Shown: positions 25,593 to 35,724 of the stretch, one piece after another
Position numbering within the stretch: position 1 is the first letter of the stretch
Layout of the letters: each line of letters begins with the position of its first letter
Source: Ruminiclostridium cellulolyticum H10
GTDB taxonomy: Bacteria; Bacillota; Clostridia; Acetivibrionales; DSM-1351
Assembly: GCF_000022065.1 (NCBI RefSeq)
Contig: NC_011898.1
Coordinates: 2,979,501 to 3,043,500 of the forward strand
Direction: 5' to 3'
Length of the DNA: 64,000 nucleotides
The notes under the pieces: model-generated
Told to the model about the DNA's origin: nothing
Databases searched by the model: none
What the model saw: the letters and a program-made list of their open reading frames with translations, nothing else
Translations under genes and position numbers: made by a program

Positions 25593-26543
25593 ATGAAAAA
25601 TAAATCTATAAATAAAATAGTAATTGTAGGTACGGGTTTTGTCGGTTCAACAACTGCCTATACTTTAATGGTCAGCGGACTAGTTTCCGAGATTGTACTT
25701 ATTGACCGTAACACAAGCAAAGCCGAAGGAGAGGCAATGGATATGAATCACGGTATGCCCTTTGTAAGACCTGTCAGAATATACAAAGGTGATTATCCTG
25801 ATTGCAAAGGTGCTGATATTGTTGTAATAACAGGTGGAGCAAACCAGAAGCCCGGTGAAACCAGAATTGACCTTGTAAATAAAAATACTGAAGTTTTTAA
25901 AGACATTGTTGGAAATATCATTAAATACAATACAGACTGTATTTTACTTGTTGTTACAAACCCGGTTGATATCTTAACCTATGTAACATACAAATTATCC
26001 GGATTTCCCAAAAACAGAGTTATAGGCTCCGGAACAGTTCTTGATACTGCACGTTTCAAATATATGCTTGGTGAACACATGGGAGTTGACCCAAGAAACG
26101 TTCATGCTTATATAATCGGTGAACATGGAGATACAGAGGTACCTACATGGAGTCTGGCATCCATAGCCGGGATACCGATGGATGCTTATTGCAAGGAATG
26201 TAAATCCTGTGATGCTGAAAACTTTAAGAGTGAAACTTTTGACAAAGTAAAAAATGCAGCTTATGAAATTATTGATAGAAAAAATGCAACCTACTACGCC
26301 GTTGCTCTTGCAGTAAGAAGAATTGTAGAGGCTATCGTTCGTAATGAAAACTCCATATTGACGGTATCAAGCCTATTCGAAGGAGAATACGGCCTCAATG
26401 ACATATGTCTCAGTATTCCCAGCCAGGTAAATTCGGAGGGTGTTTCAAGGATTTTGAATATTCCTCTGAGCAGTGAGGAAACAGGTTTACTTAATAAATC
26501 TGCCCAGGCCTTGAAACAGGTTATCAGTGGGCTGAATTTATAA
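25593..26543 (+). CDS. ldh: L-lactate dehydrogenase
   Basis: 316 residues from the ATG at 25593, the standard LDH length; the frame is open 24 codons further upstream but without supporting features. NAD-binding [11 protein letters not shown] at 13-23, catalytic His in GEHGDTE near 176-182, substrate Arg in NPVDILTY and [14 protein letters not shown]. Reduces pyruvate to lactate with NADH, the other NADH sink besides the hydrogenase. Ribosome binding site AGGA, ten bases. Leader of about 78 bases. Confidence 0.95.
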   Translation: MKNKSINKIVIVGTGFVGSTTAYTLMVSGLVSEIVLIDRNTSKAEGEAMDMNHGMPFVRPVRIYKGDYPDCKGADIVVITGGANQKPGETRIDLVNKNTEVFKDIVGNIIKYNTDCILLVVTNPVDILTYVTYKLSGFPKNRVIGSGTVLDTARFKYMLGEHMGVDPRNVHAYIIGEHGDTEVPTWSLASIAGIPMDAYCKECKSCDAENFKSETFDKVKNAAYEIIDRKNATYYAVALAVRRIVEAIVRNENSILTVSSLFEGEYGLNDICLSIPSQVNSEGVSRILNIPLSSEETGLLNKSAQALKQVISGLNL

Positions 26544-26551
26544 ATCCCCTT

Positions 26552-26588
26552 TACTTCGGATGCATGCCGCAGGCAGGCATCCGAAGTA
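26552..26588. terminator. Hairpin between converging ldh and glycerol-1-phosphate dehydrogenase genes
   Basis: 12-bp GC-containing stem TACTTCGGATGC / GCATCCGAAGTA (26552-26563 with 26577-26588), loop of 13 bases with further pairing. T-tracts on both sides are poor, so efficiency is uncertain, but the position fits a shared terminator. Confidence 0.65.
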
Positions 26589-26597
26589 GTTTCTCCA

Positions 26598-27659
26598 TTA
26601 TACAAGTATTCTCTTGAGTACGTCGTCGCTTCTCAGCAGCTGCTTTGCTTTTTCCCTGTTTTCCGGCACATGGAGATAAGTGTATCTGTTAGGCTTAATA
26701 GTGTGTGCCATGTCAATTGCCTTTTCGAAGTCATCTGCCTTCATTTTTAAGGTTTCCACAAAATTGATAAAACCCGTATCAGTCAGAAATTTTACTACCC
26801 GCTGATATCTGTGTTCTTGAACCCTGCTCATAAGATAGGTTGCAATCCCAACCTGAATTCCATGAAGCTGAGGTGTCTCCAGCAGCTTATCTAAAGCATG
26901 AGATATTAGATGCTCACTACCGCTGGCTGGAGCACTGCTGTCTGCTATCTGCATGGCAATTCCGCTCATTGTCAGAGAGTCTACCATTTCCTTTAAAAAG
27001 AAGTTTTCTGTAACCTGTGTGTAGGGCATCCTTACAATACTGTTTACTGACTTTTTAGCAATCATTGCAGCAAAATCGTCAACCTTTGCCGCATTGTTCC
27101 TTTCTTCAAAATACCAGTCATACACAGCCGTAATTTTGGATATTATGTCTCCGAGACCTGAATAAATAAATTTCATAGGTGCATTTTTTAATACATCTAA
27201 ATCCACTAATATTCCAAATGGCATCGAGGCATGTACGGAAGTACGCCTGCCATTTATAATCAAAGAGCAGCCTGAGCTGGAAAAACCATCGTTTGAGGTT
27301 GATGTAGGTATACTGATAAAAGGAAGCTTGTTTAAAAAAGCTATATATTTGGCTGCATCAAGCACCTTTCCTCCTCCTACTCCGACCACTGCATCGGTTT
27401 TGGAGGGAATAGTAAAAGCCTTGAGCATAAGATTTTCAAGCTTTATGTCATCATAGTCGTAAGTTTCAAGTACTGCAAGAGATTTTCTTGACTTTATGGA
27501 ATCCAGAATCTTTTCACCAAATAAGTCACGTATTCCCTCTCCAAAAAGTACTACAACATTACTAATTCCTGCCCTTTCAATATGTGCCCCGACGCTCCCC
27601 AATATATTGTTGCTTACTTCAAGTATGGAAGGAATTTCAATTCTGTGTACGTATGTCAT
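26598..27659 (-). CDS. Glycerol-1-phosphate dehydrogenase family (AraM/EgsA-like)
   Basis: 353 residues, iron-containing alcohol dehydrogenase fold. NAD(P) site GVGGGKVLDAAKY near 92-104, SIPTSTSNDGFSSS near 117-130, and metal ligands Asp in GLGDIISK, His in SEHLISH and His in HGIQVG. The family reduces dihydroxyacetone phosphate to sn-glycerol-1-phosphate; in Bacillus AraM makes heptaprenylglyceryl phosphate precursors. ATG has GAGGAGG eleven bases upstream. The HAD phosphatase gene lies just upstream on the same strand (34-base gap), so they form an operon. Confidence 0.9.
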   Translation of the reverse strand: MTYVHRIEIPSILEVSNNILGSVGAHIERAGISNVVVLFGEGIRDLFGEKILDSIKSRKSLAVLETYDYDDIKLENLMLKAFTIPSKTDAVVGVGGGKVLDAAKYIAFLNKLPFISIPTSTSNDGFSSSGCSLIINGRRTSVHASMPFGILVDLDVLKNAPMKFIYSGLGDIISKITAVYDWYFEERNNAAKVDDFAAMIAKKSVNSIVRMPYTQVTENFFLKEMVDSLTMSGIAMQIADSSAPASGSEHLISHALDKLLETPQLHGIQVGIATYLMSRVQEHRYQRVVKFLTDTGFINFVETLKMKADDFEKAIDMAHTIKPNRYTYLHVPENREKAKQLLRSDDVLKRILV

Positions 27660-27693
27660 TATTTAAGTACCTCCTCAAAGAAATTATCCTTAT

Positions 27694-28353
27694 TCAAATT
27701 TTCGTAAGTATTTTTTGTCTGACCAGATACTTTGCTATCTCGTCAAAATGTTTAAAGGCTATATATGGGACTTTTTCCTTTTCAAGGCACTCCCTTAATG
27801 AGTATCTTGCAAATGCACAGTTTGCTGCCTTTGCTGCCCCAATATCAGGCTCGCTGTCACCTGCAAAATACACCTTTTCATATTTTTCTTTTAGTGAAAG
27901 GATTACTTTTTGCTTATCTATGCCCCATACTTCCGAATAAAATTCGCTTTTGGCATCAGGCATTATCTCAATTCCCCTATTGTTATACCTTCCTTCCATT
28001 GAAATAACAGTAACATTTTTGATTTTGAAATGCTCAAGAAGTTTATTGATATAATACGATGTTCCTGCACTTAATATAAAAAAATCTCCCCCGTTGTTTT
28101 CCACCATCTTAATAAAATTTATAGCGTAAGGATCTAGAGGAAGCTCCAGAATGTCCTGCAATATTTCCTCTTCGCTTCTATCCATTGCTCCGAATATTTT
28201 ATTAAGAAAATCTACATTTATTTTTTTAGTTTTTTTCCATTCCTCATAATAATTCCACGCCCAATCCTTTAAGTATTTATCCATGACAATATGATAAAAA
28301 TCCCTGTCAGTTAATGTTCCGTCAAAATCAGATACAAATGCAAATTTTTTCAT
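27694..28353 (-). CDS. HAD-IB family phosphatase (MtnX/phosphoserine phosphatase-like)
   Basis: 219 residues from the ATG at 28353, which has GGAGC upstream; an ATG 13 codons further up has none. Motif I DFDGT at 9-13, motif II in LSAGTS, motif IV AGDSEPDIGAA near 150. Closest in pattern to 2-hydroxy-3-keto-5-methylthiopentenyl-1-phosphate phosphatase (MtnX), but substrate is open. First gene of an operon with the glycerol-1-phosphate dehydrogenase, so it may dephosphorylate a related glycerol or sugar phosphate. Confidence 0.85.
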   Translation of the reverse strand: MKKFAFVSDFDGTLTDRDFYHIVMDKYLKDWAWNYYEEWKKTKKINVDFLNKIFGAMDRSEEEILQDILELPLDPYAINFIKMVENNGGDFFILSAGTSYYINKLLEHFKIKNVTVISMEGRYNNRGIEIMPDAKSEFYSEVWGIDKQKVILSLKEKYEKVYFAGDSEPDIGAAKAANCAFARYSLRECLEKEKVPYIAFKHFDEIAKYLVRQKILTKI

Positions 28354-28545
28354 GATAAATCGCTCCGTTCCGGCATACCGTATATCTGCCATTAGTATTT
28401 TATTTCATATAATACCATAATTCCCTAGAACAGTATTATAGTATAATTGTAGTTTCAATTTTTATTGATAAATAATCATTGCAAAACTTGGCAATAGTAA
28501 TTATTATTGAATAGTATATAAATTTATTAAGGTAAAGGAATTCAA

Positions 28546-30243
28546 ATGAAAAATTTAAGTTTTAAAGATTTAACTCTCTCGGATGAGGTACAACGTGCAA
28601 TCGTGGATATGGGCTTTGAAGAGGCAACCCCTATTCAGTCCCAATCAATCCCATATATCCTGGAAGGCAACGATTTAATTGGTCAGGCTCAGACAGGAAC
28701 AGGAAAAACCTGTGCATTCGGAATACCAGCAGTGGAAAAAATCGATCCACAAATTGATTCTATTCAGGTTTTGGTTCTTTCTCCAACTAGAGAGCTTGCC
28801 ATACAGTCCTGCGAAGAATTGAGAAATGTTTTGAAATATAAGGACGGTATAAGAATATTGCCTGTATACGGCGGACAGCCCATTGACAGACAGATTATGG
28901 CTTTGAAGAAGCGTCCACAGATAATCATTGGAACCCCCGGTCGTGTTATGGACCATATGAGGCGCAGAACTATAAAGTTGGAATCACTTAAAATGATAGT
29001 ACTTGATGAAGCAGATGAAATGTTGAATATGGGTTTCAGAGAAGATATTGACACAATATTGGAAAAAGTTCCCGAGGACAGACAAACCATATTGTTTTCT
29101 GCTACAATGCCAAAAGAGATTCTCGAACTGACAAAAAAGTATCAAAAGAACCCGGTTCATATAAAAATCGCCCACAAGGAGCTCACTGTCCCGAGTATAG
29201 AGCAGTATTACCTTGAAGTAAAGGAATCTGCAAAGCTGGAAGTTTTGTCAAGGTTGATAGATACCAACGATATTAAGCTTTCCCTTGTTTTTTGTAATAC
29301 AAAGAAAAGAGTTGACGAACTGACAGCCAGTCTCCAATCAAGAGGTTTTTCGGCGGAAGCTCTTCACGGTGACATGCGTCAGGAACACCGTGACAAGGTT
29401 ATGAATCTTTTCAGAAAGGGCAATTTTGATATACTCATTGCAACCGATGTCGCTGCAAGGGGTATTGACGTTGATGACGTTGAAGCAGTATTTAATTATG
29501 ACCTTCCCAACGACGATGAGTATTATGTACACCGAATTGGTCGAACAGGAAGGGCGGGAAGAACAGGAAAAGCATTTACATTTATTTATGGCAGGGAAAT
29601 GTACAAGCTCAGGGATATACAGCGATATACCAAATCGACTATTATTCCCATGAAGCCGCCTAGTCTCAATGAGGTTGAAGAAAAGAAGATGTCAAACATT
29701 TTGAAAGCCTTGAAAGAAAACCTCAAGGATGAAAGTGTATCCAAGTTTGCCAGCCATATTGAAAGATTTATTGACACAATCAATAACGAATCGGAAGAAC
29801 ATGACGATAATTTTGTAAGCTCTCTTGACATTGCAGGAGCATTGCTCAAAATGTACGGTGAACAAAGCGGAAACCTGCCTAGTGTTGTTAATGAAATTGA
29901 CAATGCAGTAGAACCCGGCAGTAGTAAGGACATGGTCAGATTGTTCATCAATATAGGAAGTGATAGCAAAATACAGCCCAAACATATAATTGAAAGTCTT
30001 GTGGCATCAACAGGGCTTCCGGGCAAACTTGTCGGTGCAATCGACATTTTTGACAGATATTCATTCGTAGAGGTGCCAAAGGAGTTTGCTCCCGAAGTGC
30101 TAAAATCAATGAAGAACTACACAATTAAGGGAAAACGTATTAATATAGAAAAATCCAATGCTAGAAAGAAAAGCGGACGGGGATCGTCATTCAACCGCTC
30201 CACACCGTTTAACAGACGAAGTCCGAAAAAATCTAAAGCATAA
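28546..30243 (+). CDS. DEAD-box ATP-dependent RNA helicase with DbpA-type RNA-binding domain
   Basis: 565 residues. Q-motif GFEEATPIQSQ, motif I AQTGTGKT near 48-55, PTRELA, TPGR, DEAD near 154, SAT, and motif VI HRIGRTGRAG near 330. The C-terminal domain (about 480-545) has the DbpA/CsdA-like fold, and the tail is rich in Arg, Lys and Ser. Likely role in ribosome assembly or RNA turnover, often cold-induced. ATG has AAAGGA. Single gene with a following terminator. Confidence 0.93.
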   Translation: MKNLSFKDLTLSDEVQRAIVDMGFEEATPIQSQSIPYILEGNDLIGQAQTGTGKTCAFGIPAVEKIDPQIDSIQVLVLSPTRELAIQSCEELRNVLKYKDGIRILPVYGGQPIDRQIMALKKRPQIIIGTPGRVMDHMRRRTIKLESLKMIVLDEADEMLNMGFREDIDTILEKVPEDRQTILFSATMPKEILELTKKYQKNPVHIKIAHKELTVPSIEQYYLEVKESAKLEVLSRLIDTNDIKLSLVFCNTKKRVDELTASLQSRGFSAEALHGDMRQEHRDKVMNLFRKGNFDILIATDVAARGIDVDDVEAVFNYDLPNDDEYYVHRIGRTGRAGRTGKAFTFIYGREMYKLRDIQRYTKSTIIPMKPPSLNEVEEKKMSNILKALKENLKDESVSKFASHIERFIDTINNESEEHDDNFVSSLDIAGALLKMYGEQSGNLPSVVNEIDNAVEPGSSKDMVRLFINIGSDSKIQPKHIIESLVASTGLPGKLVGAIDIFDRYSFVEVPKEFAPEVLKSMKNYTIKGKRINIEKSNARKKSGRGSSFNRSTPFNRRSPKKSKA

Positions 30244-30268
30244 GTTTAAAACATAAAATTTAAAAATA

Positions 30269-30316
30269 GAGCTGTCGCATTAGATTGAGTGAATCGCTAG
30301 TGCACGGCTCATTTTT
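30269..30316 (+). terminator. Probable terminator of the helicase gene
   Basis: 7-bp stem with one G-T pair (GAGCTGT 30269-30275 with ACGGCTC 30304-30310) around a 28-base loop with some internal pairing, followed by ATTTTTATT. Confidence 0.5.
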
Positions 30317-30344
30317 ATTATGTTTCGGTACGATTTTCAGACAA

Positions 30345-30369
30345 TAAAAAAAGCCTCGTGCGATAGGCT
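30345..30369 (-). terminator. Weak terminator after the small gene at 30368-30637
   Basis: On the minus strand a 5-bp stem AGCCT / AGGCT (30369-30365 with 30356-30352), 8-base loop, then seven T. The stop codon of the small gene lies at the base of the stem. Confidence 0.4.
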
Positions 30370-30637
30370 ATTTCGATTTTTTTTGGATTTTACTGTTTGA
30401 AGCGGGTTTCTTTTCAGAAGCATCAAACGATTCACCCAGACATTCCTCGATAACACTTGGTGTTACCAAAAATGGACTATTATTCAATTTACCACCTTCT
30501 TTCAACTCTGATGTAATTATATACCTAATCAACTCAAATAGCAAATTTAATTTATGGAAATAAATTATAAAAATTAAAGGGGCTGTTGAAACAACACCGA
30601 TACTCCCGTATAAAATTATATCAATGATTGCTTCCAA
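30368..30637 (-). CDS. Small membrane protein, uncertain
   Basis: 89-codon frame. One hydrophobic segment near residues 5-27, then an amphipathic stretch and a Lys/Ser-rich tail (EKKPASNSKIQKKSK), a layout seen in small holin-like or membrane-associated proteins; no family is recognised. The only start is TTG at 30637 with no clear ribosome binding site, and it lies inside an inverted repeat (30576-30660). It could instead be the remnant of a longer gene. Confidence 0.4.
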   Translation of the reverse strand: MEAIIDIILYGSIGVVSTAPLIFIIYFHKLNLLFELIRYIITSELKEGGKLNNSPFLVTPSVIEECLGESFDASEKKPASNSKIQKKSK

Positions 30638-30660
30638 GATATTTATGAGACAGCCCCTTT
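30576..30660. repeat. Inverted repeat downstream of the Calx-beta/SLH gene
   Basis: 11-bp perfect arms AAAGGGGCTGT (30576-30586) and ACAGCCCCTTT (30650-30660), 63 bases apart. On the minus strand it follows the stop of the large surface protein by about 10 bases and the distal arm is followed by AATTTTTAT, so it may act as a long-loop terminator, or mark a degenerate small mobile element. Confidence 0.5.
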
Positions 30661-30670
30661 TGAAGATACA

Positions 30671-33600
30671 TTAAATTAAATGTGCATTTTTAAGAAGCTT
30701 TATGAGTACTGTAGCACTTTCAGCTCTCGTAACATTATTCTTAGGACTGAGCTTTCCTTTGTTCCCAACAAACAATCCACTGTTGACACAGATAGCCGCT
30801 CCATTCCTTGCCCATTTTGAGATAACACCTGAATCTGAGAACTTATTATTCAGGTTATCGGCATTTGTTGAGGACGTATCCATTCCTGCTATTTTCATAG
30901 CCTTTGAAATCATTGTCATAGACTGTTCTCTTGTAATCAAATCGTTGGGCCCGAATTTGCCGTTAGTGTAACCTGTAATAATTCCATATTGGTATGCTGT
31001 ACAGATAAATGAATAATACGGATTATCCTTGCCAACATCAGTGAAATTATTTGCAAACTGCGAACCTTTCAAACCCAGAGCCTTTACTATCATTACTGCA
31101 AATTCTGCCCTCGTAATAGCTTTGTCAGGAGTGAAATTACCATTTCCTGTTCCGCTGACTATAAGTCTTGAACCCGCATCATTTACGTAATCCTTTGACC
31201 AATGTTCTTCAACGTCTTTGAATGATAATGGATTATATATAAGTGCATATGTGCTGTTAGTAAGGCTGTTGATCTTTGCATAATACCTGTTGCCCATAAT
31301 ATTAACCGCTGTAGGCACATGTGAGAATAAACCGTCAGCATTATACACGACACCTGTTGTTATTTTCTTAGGGTCAATTCCGTCTGGTATTGCCACAGTT
31401 CTTGCAACATAATTGTTAAATGAAGAAACTGTAACTTCCCTGCCTGCATTTACAAATGATATTTCAAATTCCGCAGGATTCCCTTTAACTTCAAAGCCCT
31501 TGTTTGCGGCAGAAGCTTTTATTCTGTCCAATTTATCATCAGAAGCTTTGGTTATTGTTACTTTAACCAAAATGTCTTTAAGCTCAGGTTTGCCGCCTAG
31601 TTTTGTCACTATCTCACCGATATTGATATTGTTGGCAGGTAAGGTATACACTGCATTTTCCGTCCTGATTTCAAGAATGGCGTCCATTTCTGCCATGGCT
31701 TGTAATGTACTGGCCTTTAACTCCCCTATAACTCTATCCGAGTTGTTAATAATGGGGACTATTACTTTTTTTTCTTTTTCAGGTTCTGTCTTTTTTATTT
31801 CGCTAAGGGTTTTTTGTACTTCCGTTTCATCCAGATTTACTGTAGTGGTTTTAGTGTTGTTTTCCTTATGAACATCCACAGAGATATTTTTCAGGGAACG
31901 GTCTCCTACATTTATATCTATTGTTTCACGTAGTGGTGTTTCTGGAGTAGTTGTACTTCCGCCTGACGTGCCTTCTTTTGTGCCTGTTCCTGTTATTTTA
32001 AATTTGAATGGACTATTTGCGGCATCCTTGCCAGTTATAGTTATTTCGGCTGTTTTTGTCCCTGTAGATGACGGTTTAAAGACTATGATGAAGGTAGTTG
32101 AGGATTTTCCGACAATAGGACTTACAACTTCCTTTTTAATAGTAAAATCAGAACCTGCTACTGATATTAGCTTATTTATTCCATCCTCTGTAAGGTCACT
32201 GTTTCCGGTATTTGATATTGTAAACTCCAGCTCGCTTTCCTTGCCTGTTTTTGTATCTTCGAAGTTTACGGTGTTACCGTTGGAAATTTCTGAACCATCT
32301 TTCTTTTTAAACATCTTAATAAAAGCTTTATCGTCATCTTGTATAATTCCCTCTGCCTTAATATCTCCTGTATCGAGTTTTAGAGTAACAAAGTAACTTT
32401 CGTCAGGCTCTCCTGTTTTGTCTCCGCTAATATTAACTATTATTGACTTGGATGTTTGACCGGGAGCAAATTCCAGCTTGCCTGACAGCGGAGTGTAATC
32501 GTTATCTGCAATTGTCGCTGTTCCGTCTTCAGTTGCAAAGTTGACGTAAACTGTTTTTTCACATCCCGCTGAAAGTGTTACATTGAAAACCATCTGTGTA
32601 ATTCCGGAATCTCCTTCGGCTACTTTCACCTTATTCTGTTCAAATGTTACGGAAGGTGCTGAATCATTGTCGTTTATTGTGCATACCGCTGTTCCTTTTA
32701 AAGGATTTATTTCCGCTCCGGCTGAAGGATTCGAAAGCATCAATGAAAATGTTTCATTATCCTCATACACAGTGTCCCCCGCCACTTCCACATTAATCAT
32801 TCCACTTTTTTTGCCGGCAGGTATTTTGAGATTGCCTGTTGCAGCTGTAAAGTCATTTCCATCCTTGGCAGTTCCCTCTAATGTAGCATAATTTACATAT
32901 ATATCATTTGCACTGGCTGTTGAAAGAGATATTTCAAAAGAAGCAGTGGTCTTACCTGAATTACCTTCATTTACAGTAATATTCTCAACAGATATTAAAG
33001 GTTTCGATTCATCGTCATTTATAGTTCCTGTTCCTGTAGCCTTCCCCATTTCTATGGTTGAATCTGATAAATCATAAAGTTCAACATAGAAGGCTTCGAC
33101 TCCCTCATATATTTCATCATCGTTTACCCCAATAGTTACTGTCTTATCCCCAAAATCACCTTTTGCAAAAGTAACAGTACCCTCTTGTTGTACATAATCC
33201 TCTCCCAATACTGCACTGCCATCCTTTGTTCTGAACTTTACTGTTACACTTTGGGAACTTGGCTTGCTGAGAGATATCTTGAATACTATATTTTTGGCAG
33301 GGCCTTCAGTTACCGATGCATCATTTATAGATATAGTCGCCTTATCGTTATCCTTTATTGTACCCGTAGCAGTATAATCCGGCTTGTTGGCATTAGTAGC
33401 TGTCAGATTCAGTGAAACTGTCTCACTTGGTTCGAGTAAATCGTCCCCTAAAACAGTCACTTGGATTTGTTGTGGACCTGTTTCACCCGGACTAAAGATC
33501 AGAGTTCCGTTAGTAGCAGTATAATCCAATCCTTGAGTAGCGGTTCCATCGGCAGTTGAGTAATTTACCGTTACAGTTTTTTCGCTTTCTGCTGAAAGTT

Positions 33601-35656
33601 TTACATCAAATATCAATTTGGTGTTATTACCCAAATCAACTTCATCTACGGCTGCATTAGATATAACTATGTCAGGTGCAGCATCATCGTCCTTTATAGT
33701 GCATTTCACAGAAGAAGAAGTTCCAAGCTCCGCACCTACAGGATTATTTATGGTAAGTGAAAAGTTCTCATCATATTCATCTAATGTATCATTTAATACA
33801 TCTATTTCGATTGTGCCACTTGTTTCACCTTTAGCTATGGTTAACGTTCCTGAAGCACTTGTATAGTCTTTAGGACTCTTTGCAGACCCATCTGATGTTG
33901 TATAATCTACAGTTATATATTCGTCACTAGCTTGTGATAGTGAAACGATAAAAGCAGCCTTTTTGGTAGCTGAATCGTTTTCATTGAACTCAACAGGCTC
34001 TATCGTTACCTTGGGTTTTGGGTCAATGTTGGTTATTGTTAAAGGTACCGACTTAATATCCCCCGTGCTTCCGTTTGTAACATCAGCATCTGAAATGCTA
34101 GTTGTAAGGACCTTGTTATTATTGAATTTATTGTTTGGAATTCCTTTAATTTGCACTGATCCTACTGTCTGTTTGCTTGGTATTGTTATAGTATCACTTA
34201 AAACTGTAAAATCCTTATCTTTCACAGCACCTGAGAAGGCCAATTTTACAGTTACGTCCTTACTTGATTTATTTGTAAGGGTAGCTTTTACCATTGCCAC
34301 ATCAATTCCGTTTTCTGATATTGACCCCGGTGTTATGCTTAAATTTACTTTTGGCTCGGTTTCGTCATCAGTAATTGTCAGCTTAGGCGGAATAAATGTG
34401 CCTTTATCTCCTTTATCCACACTGCTTATGTCAACGGTTACGTTTTTATCTCCATCTGAATAGATATCATCGTCCAATGAAGTTATGTTAACTGAATTGG
34501 ATAAACTATTTGCAGGTATGGATATTGAAGCCGGAGCGTTAAAATCAGTTCCCGCTACTGCACCTGAAAAATCAAGATTGACTGTAACATTTTCATAAGT
34601 CTTATTTGAAAGAGTAGCCGTTATTTTTGCAGAACCACCATTCTCACCTATACTACTCTTATCAATACTTAACGATACTTTTGGAGGGGAGTCATTGTCC
34701 TTTATGGTACATGTAGCCTCTCCATCTACAATTCCTCCGACACTAGGATTTGAAATAGTTACTTTAAAGTCTTCTGCCAACTCGCGGTCAGTATCATCTT
34801 TTATTGGTACCACTATTTCCCCATAGGTTGCATTGGAAGGAATAGTAATTGTACCATTTAAAGCTGGGGTATTGAAATCATCTGCTGTTGCAGATTGTGG
34901 ATTGATAGAATAATCAAGAGTAATATCATGGGTGTAAGCCTTTGTAAGATTTACTCTGAAGGTTGCGTTCTGTCCTTCAGTAGTATCAGGTGCGTCAACT
35001 ATTGAAAGGTCTGTAAGGTTGGAGAAATCAAGGCTGTCTAGAGAAATATACAAGGGCTGATTAGTATCTGTATCAGTAATTACTACTCTGTTAATATCAT
35101 ACCAACTATCCCCGAAAAAAAGAAATCCGCCGTACTCACCATCTGTGGAATTGTACACATTATTTGTATAAGTGACATCACCATACTCGGTGGTACCCGG
35201 TTTAGTAAAATCGATACCGTCTACATGGACACGTTCAAATAAACCATTGTACCCCTTGATATCCACCTTAGTCGAGGATCCCACATCAGTTATTAATGCA
35301 TACAGTGACTCCAGCTTAAATGTCCTTTCTATTGCTGATTCAAATGCGAAGTATGTAGGACTTGTATTTAAATCTGGATCATTACTCATTGCCATACCGC
35401 TAAAACCATTTATCGTACGACCATAGCCAAATTCATAACTTAATGCATCCCACCCTCTTACGTTAATAATACCAGTATCAGTAGTAAAATTCAGTTCTCC
35501 TACCCGATATGCTCCTGAACTACTCCCAGCCGCAACTGAATCAAAATTCTGATCCTGTGGTGCTTCTGCATAGACATAACCCGTATTATATGCAAGCAAA
35601 ACACTAAAAAATAAAACACAAATTACCATAGATATTCTTTTAACTGTCTTTGACAT
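30671..35656 (-). CDS. Giant S-layer-anchored surface protein with eight Calx-beta-type repeats
   Basis: 1661 residues. Signal peptide at 1-30 ending in YVYA-EA. An N-terminal domain (about 35-210) looks like a beta jelly roll. Then eight Calx-beta-like repeats of roughly 110 residues (about 215-1105), each with an EG/EN start, an STADGTA.. DYT core and closing with a DDD/DND/DDE calcium-type loop; repeats 2 and 3 are divergent. A domain with TISNTG resembling ASPM/choice-of-anchor folds follows (about 1105-1225), then a Thr/Pro linker, an alpha/beta region, and three SLH domains (about 1475-1655) that bind pyruvylated wall polymer. So: an exported, wall-bound, calcium-stiffened stalk, likely for adhesion. 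ATG has AGGAGGGG. 68 bases after the cadherin-like gene, probably one operon. Confidence 0.93.
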   Translation of the reverse strand: MSKTVKRISMVICVLFFSVLLAYNTGYVYAEAPQDQNFDSVAAGSSSGAYRVGELNFTTDTGIINVRGWDALSYEFGYGRTINGFSGMAMSNDPDLNTSPTYFAFESAIERTFKLESLYALITDVGSSTKVDIKGYNGLFERVHVDGIDFTKPGTTEYGDVTYTNNVYNSTDGEYGGFLFFGDSWYDINRVVITDTDTNQPLYISLDSLDFSNLTDLSIVDAPDTTEGQNATFRVNLTKAYTHDITLDYSINPQSATADDFNTPALNGTITIPSNATYGEIVVPIKDDTDRELAEDFKVTISNPSVGGIVDGEATCTIKDNDSPPKVSLSIDKSSIGENGGSAKITATLSNKTYENVTVNLDFSGAVAGTDFNAPASISIPANSLSNSVNITSLDDDIYSDGDKNVTVDISSVDKGDKGTFIPPKLTITDDETEPKVNLSITPGSISENGIDVAMVKATLTNKSSKDVTVKLAFSGAVKDKDFTVLSDTITIPSKQTVGSVQIKGIPNNKFNNNKVLTTSISDADVTNGSTGDIKSVPLTITNIDPKPKVTIEPVEFNENDSATKKAAFIVSLSQASDEYITVDYTTSDGSAKSPKDYTSASGTLTIAKGETSGTIEIDVLNDTLDEYDENFSLTINNPVGAELGTSSSVKCTIKDDDAAPDIVISNAAVDEVDLGNNTKLIFDVKLSAESEKTVTVNYSTADGTATQGLDYTATNGTLIFSPGETGPQQIQVTVLGDDLLEPSETVSLNLTATNANKPDYTATGTIKDNDKATISINDASVTEGPAKNIVFKISLSKPSSQSVTVKFRTKDGSAVLGEDYVQQEGTVTFAKGDFGDKTVTIGVNDDEIYEGVEAFYVELYDLSDSTIEMGKATGTGTINDDESKPLISVENITVNEGNSGKTTASFEISLSTASANDIYVNYATLEGTAKDGNDFTAATGNLKIPAGKKSGMINVEVAGDTVYEDNETFSLMLSNPSAGAEINPLKGTAVCTINDNDSAPSVTFEQNKVKVAEGDSGITQMVFNVTLSAGCEKTVYVNFATEDGTATIADNDYTPLSGKLEFAPGQTSKSIIVNISGDKTGEPDESYFVTLKLDTGDIKAEGIIQDDDKAFIKMFKKKDGSEISNGNTVNFEDTKTGKESELEFTISNTGNSDLTEDGINKLISVAGSDFTIKKEVVSPIVGKSSTTFIIVFKPSSTGTKTAEITITGKDAANSPFKFKITGTGTKEGTSGGSTTTPETPLRETIDINVGDRSLKNISVDVHKENNTKTTTVNLDETEVQKTLSEIKKTEPEKEKKVIVPIINNSDRVIGELKASTLQAMAEMDAILEIRTENAVYTLPANNINIGEIVTKLGGKPELKDILVKVTITKASDDKLDRIKASAANKGFEVKGNPAEFEISFVNAGREVTVSSFNNYVARTVAIPDGIDPKKITTGVVYNADGLFSHVPTAVNIMGNRYYAKINSLTNSTYALIYNPLSFKDVEEHWSKDYVNDAGSRLIVSGTGNGNFTPDKAITRAEFAVMIVKALGLKGSQFANNFTDVGKDNPYYSFICTAYQYGIITGYTNGKFGPNDLITREQSMTMISKAMKIAGMDTSSTNADNLNNKFSDSGVISKWARNGAAICVNSGLFVGNKGKLSPKNNVTRAESATVLIKLLKNAHLI

Positions 35657-35678
35657 TTGCCCCTCCTATATATACATA

Positions 35679-35713
35679 GCCACACTCATGGCATATATAA
35701 ACCAGAGTGTGGC
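35679..35713. other. Intergenic hairpin between the two surface protein genes
   Basis: 9-bp stem GCCACACTC / GAGTGTGGC (35679-35687 with 35705-35713), 17-base loop, no T-run. It sits just upstream of the ribosome binding site of the Calx-beta gene; it may protect or partially terminate the transcript. Confidence 0.5.
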
Positions 35714-35724
35714 CACATAATAAA

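Noticed and set aside
33963-34463. Several long plus-strand frames inside the Calx-beta gene
   Set aside because: Antisense shadows of a repetitive, low-complexity coding sequence; no ribosome binding sites.
30671-35656. Repeat units as a CRISPR-like or tandem DNA repeat array
   Set aside because: Repetition is at the protein-domain level with strong divergence in DNA; no regular spacers.
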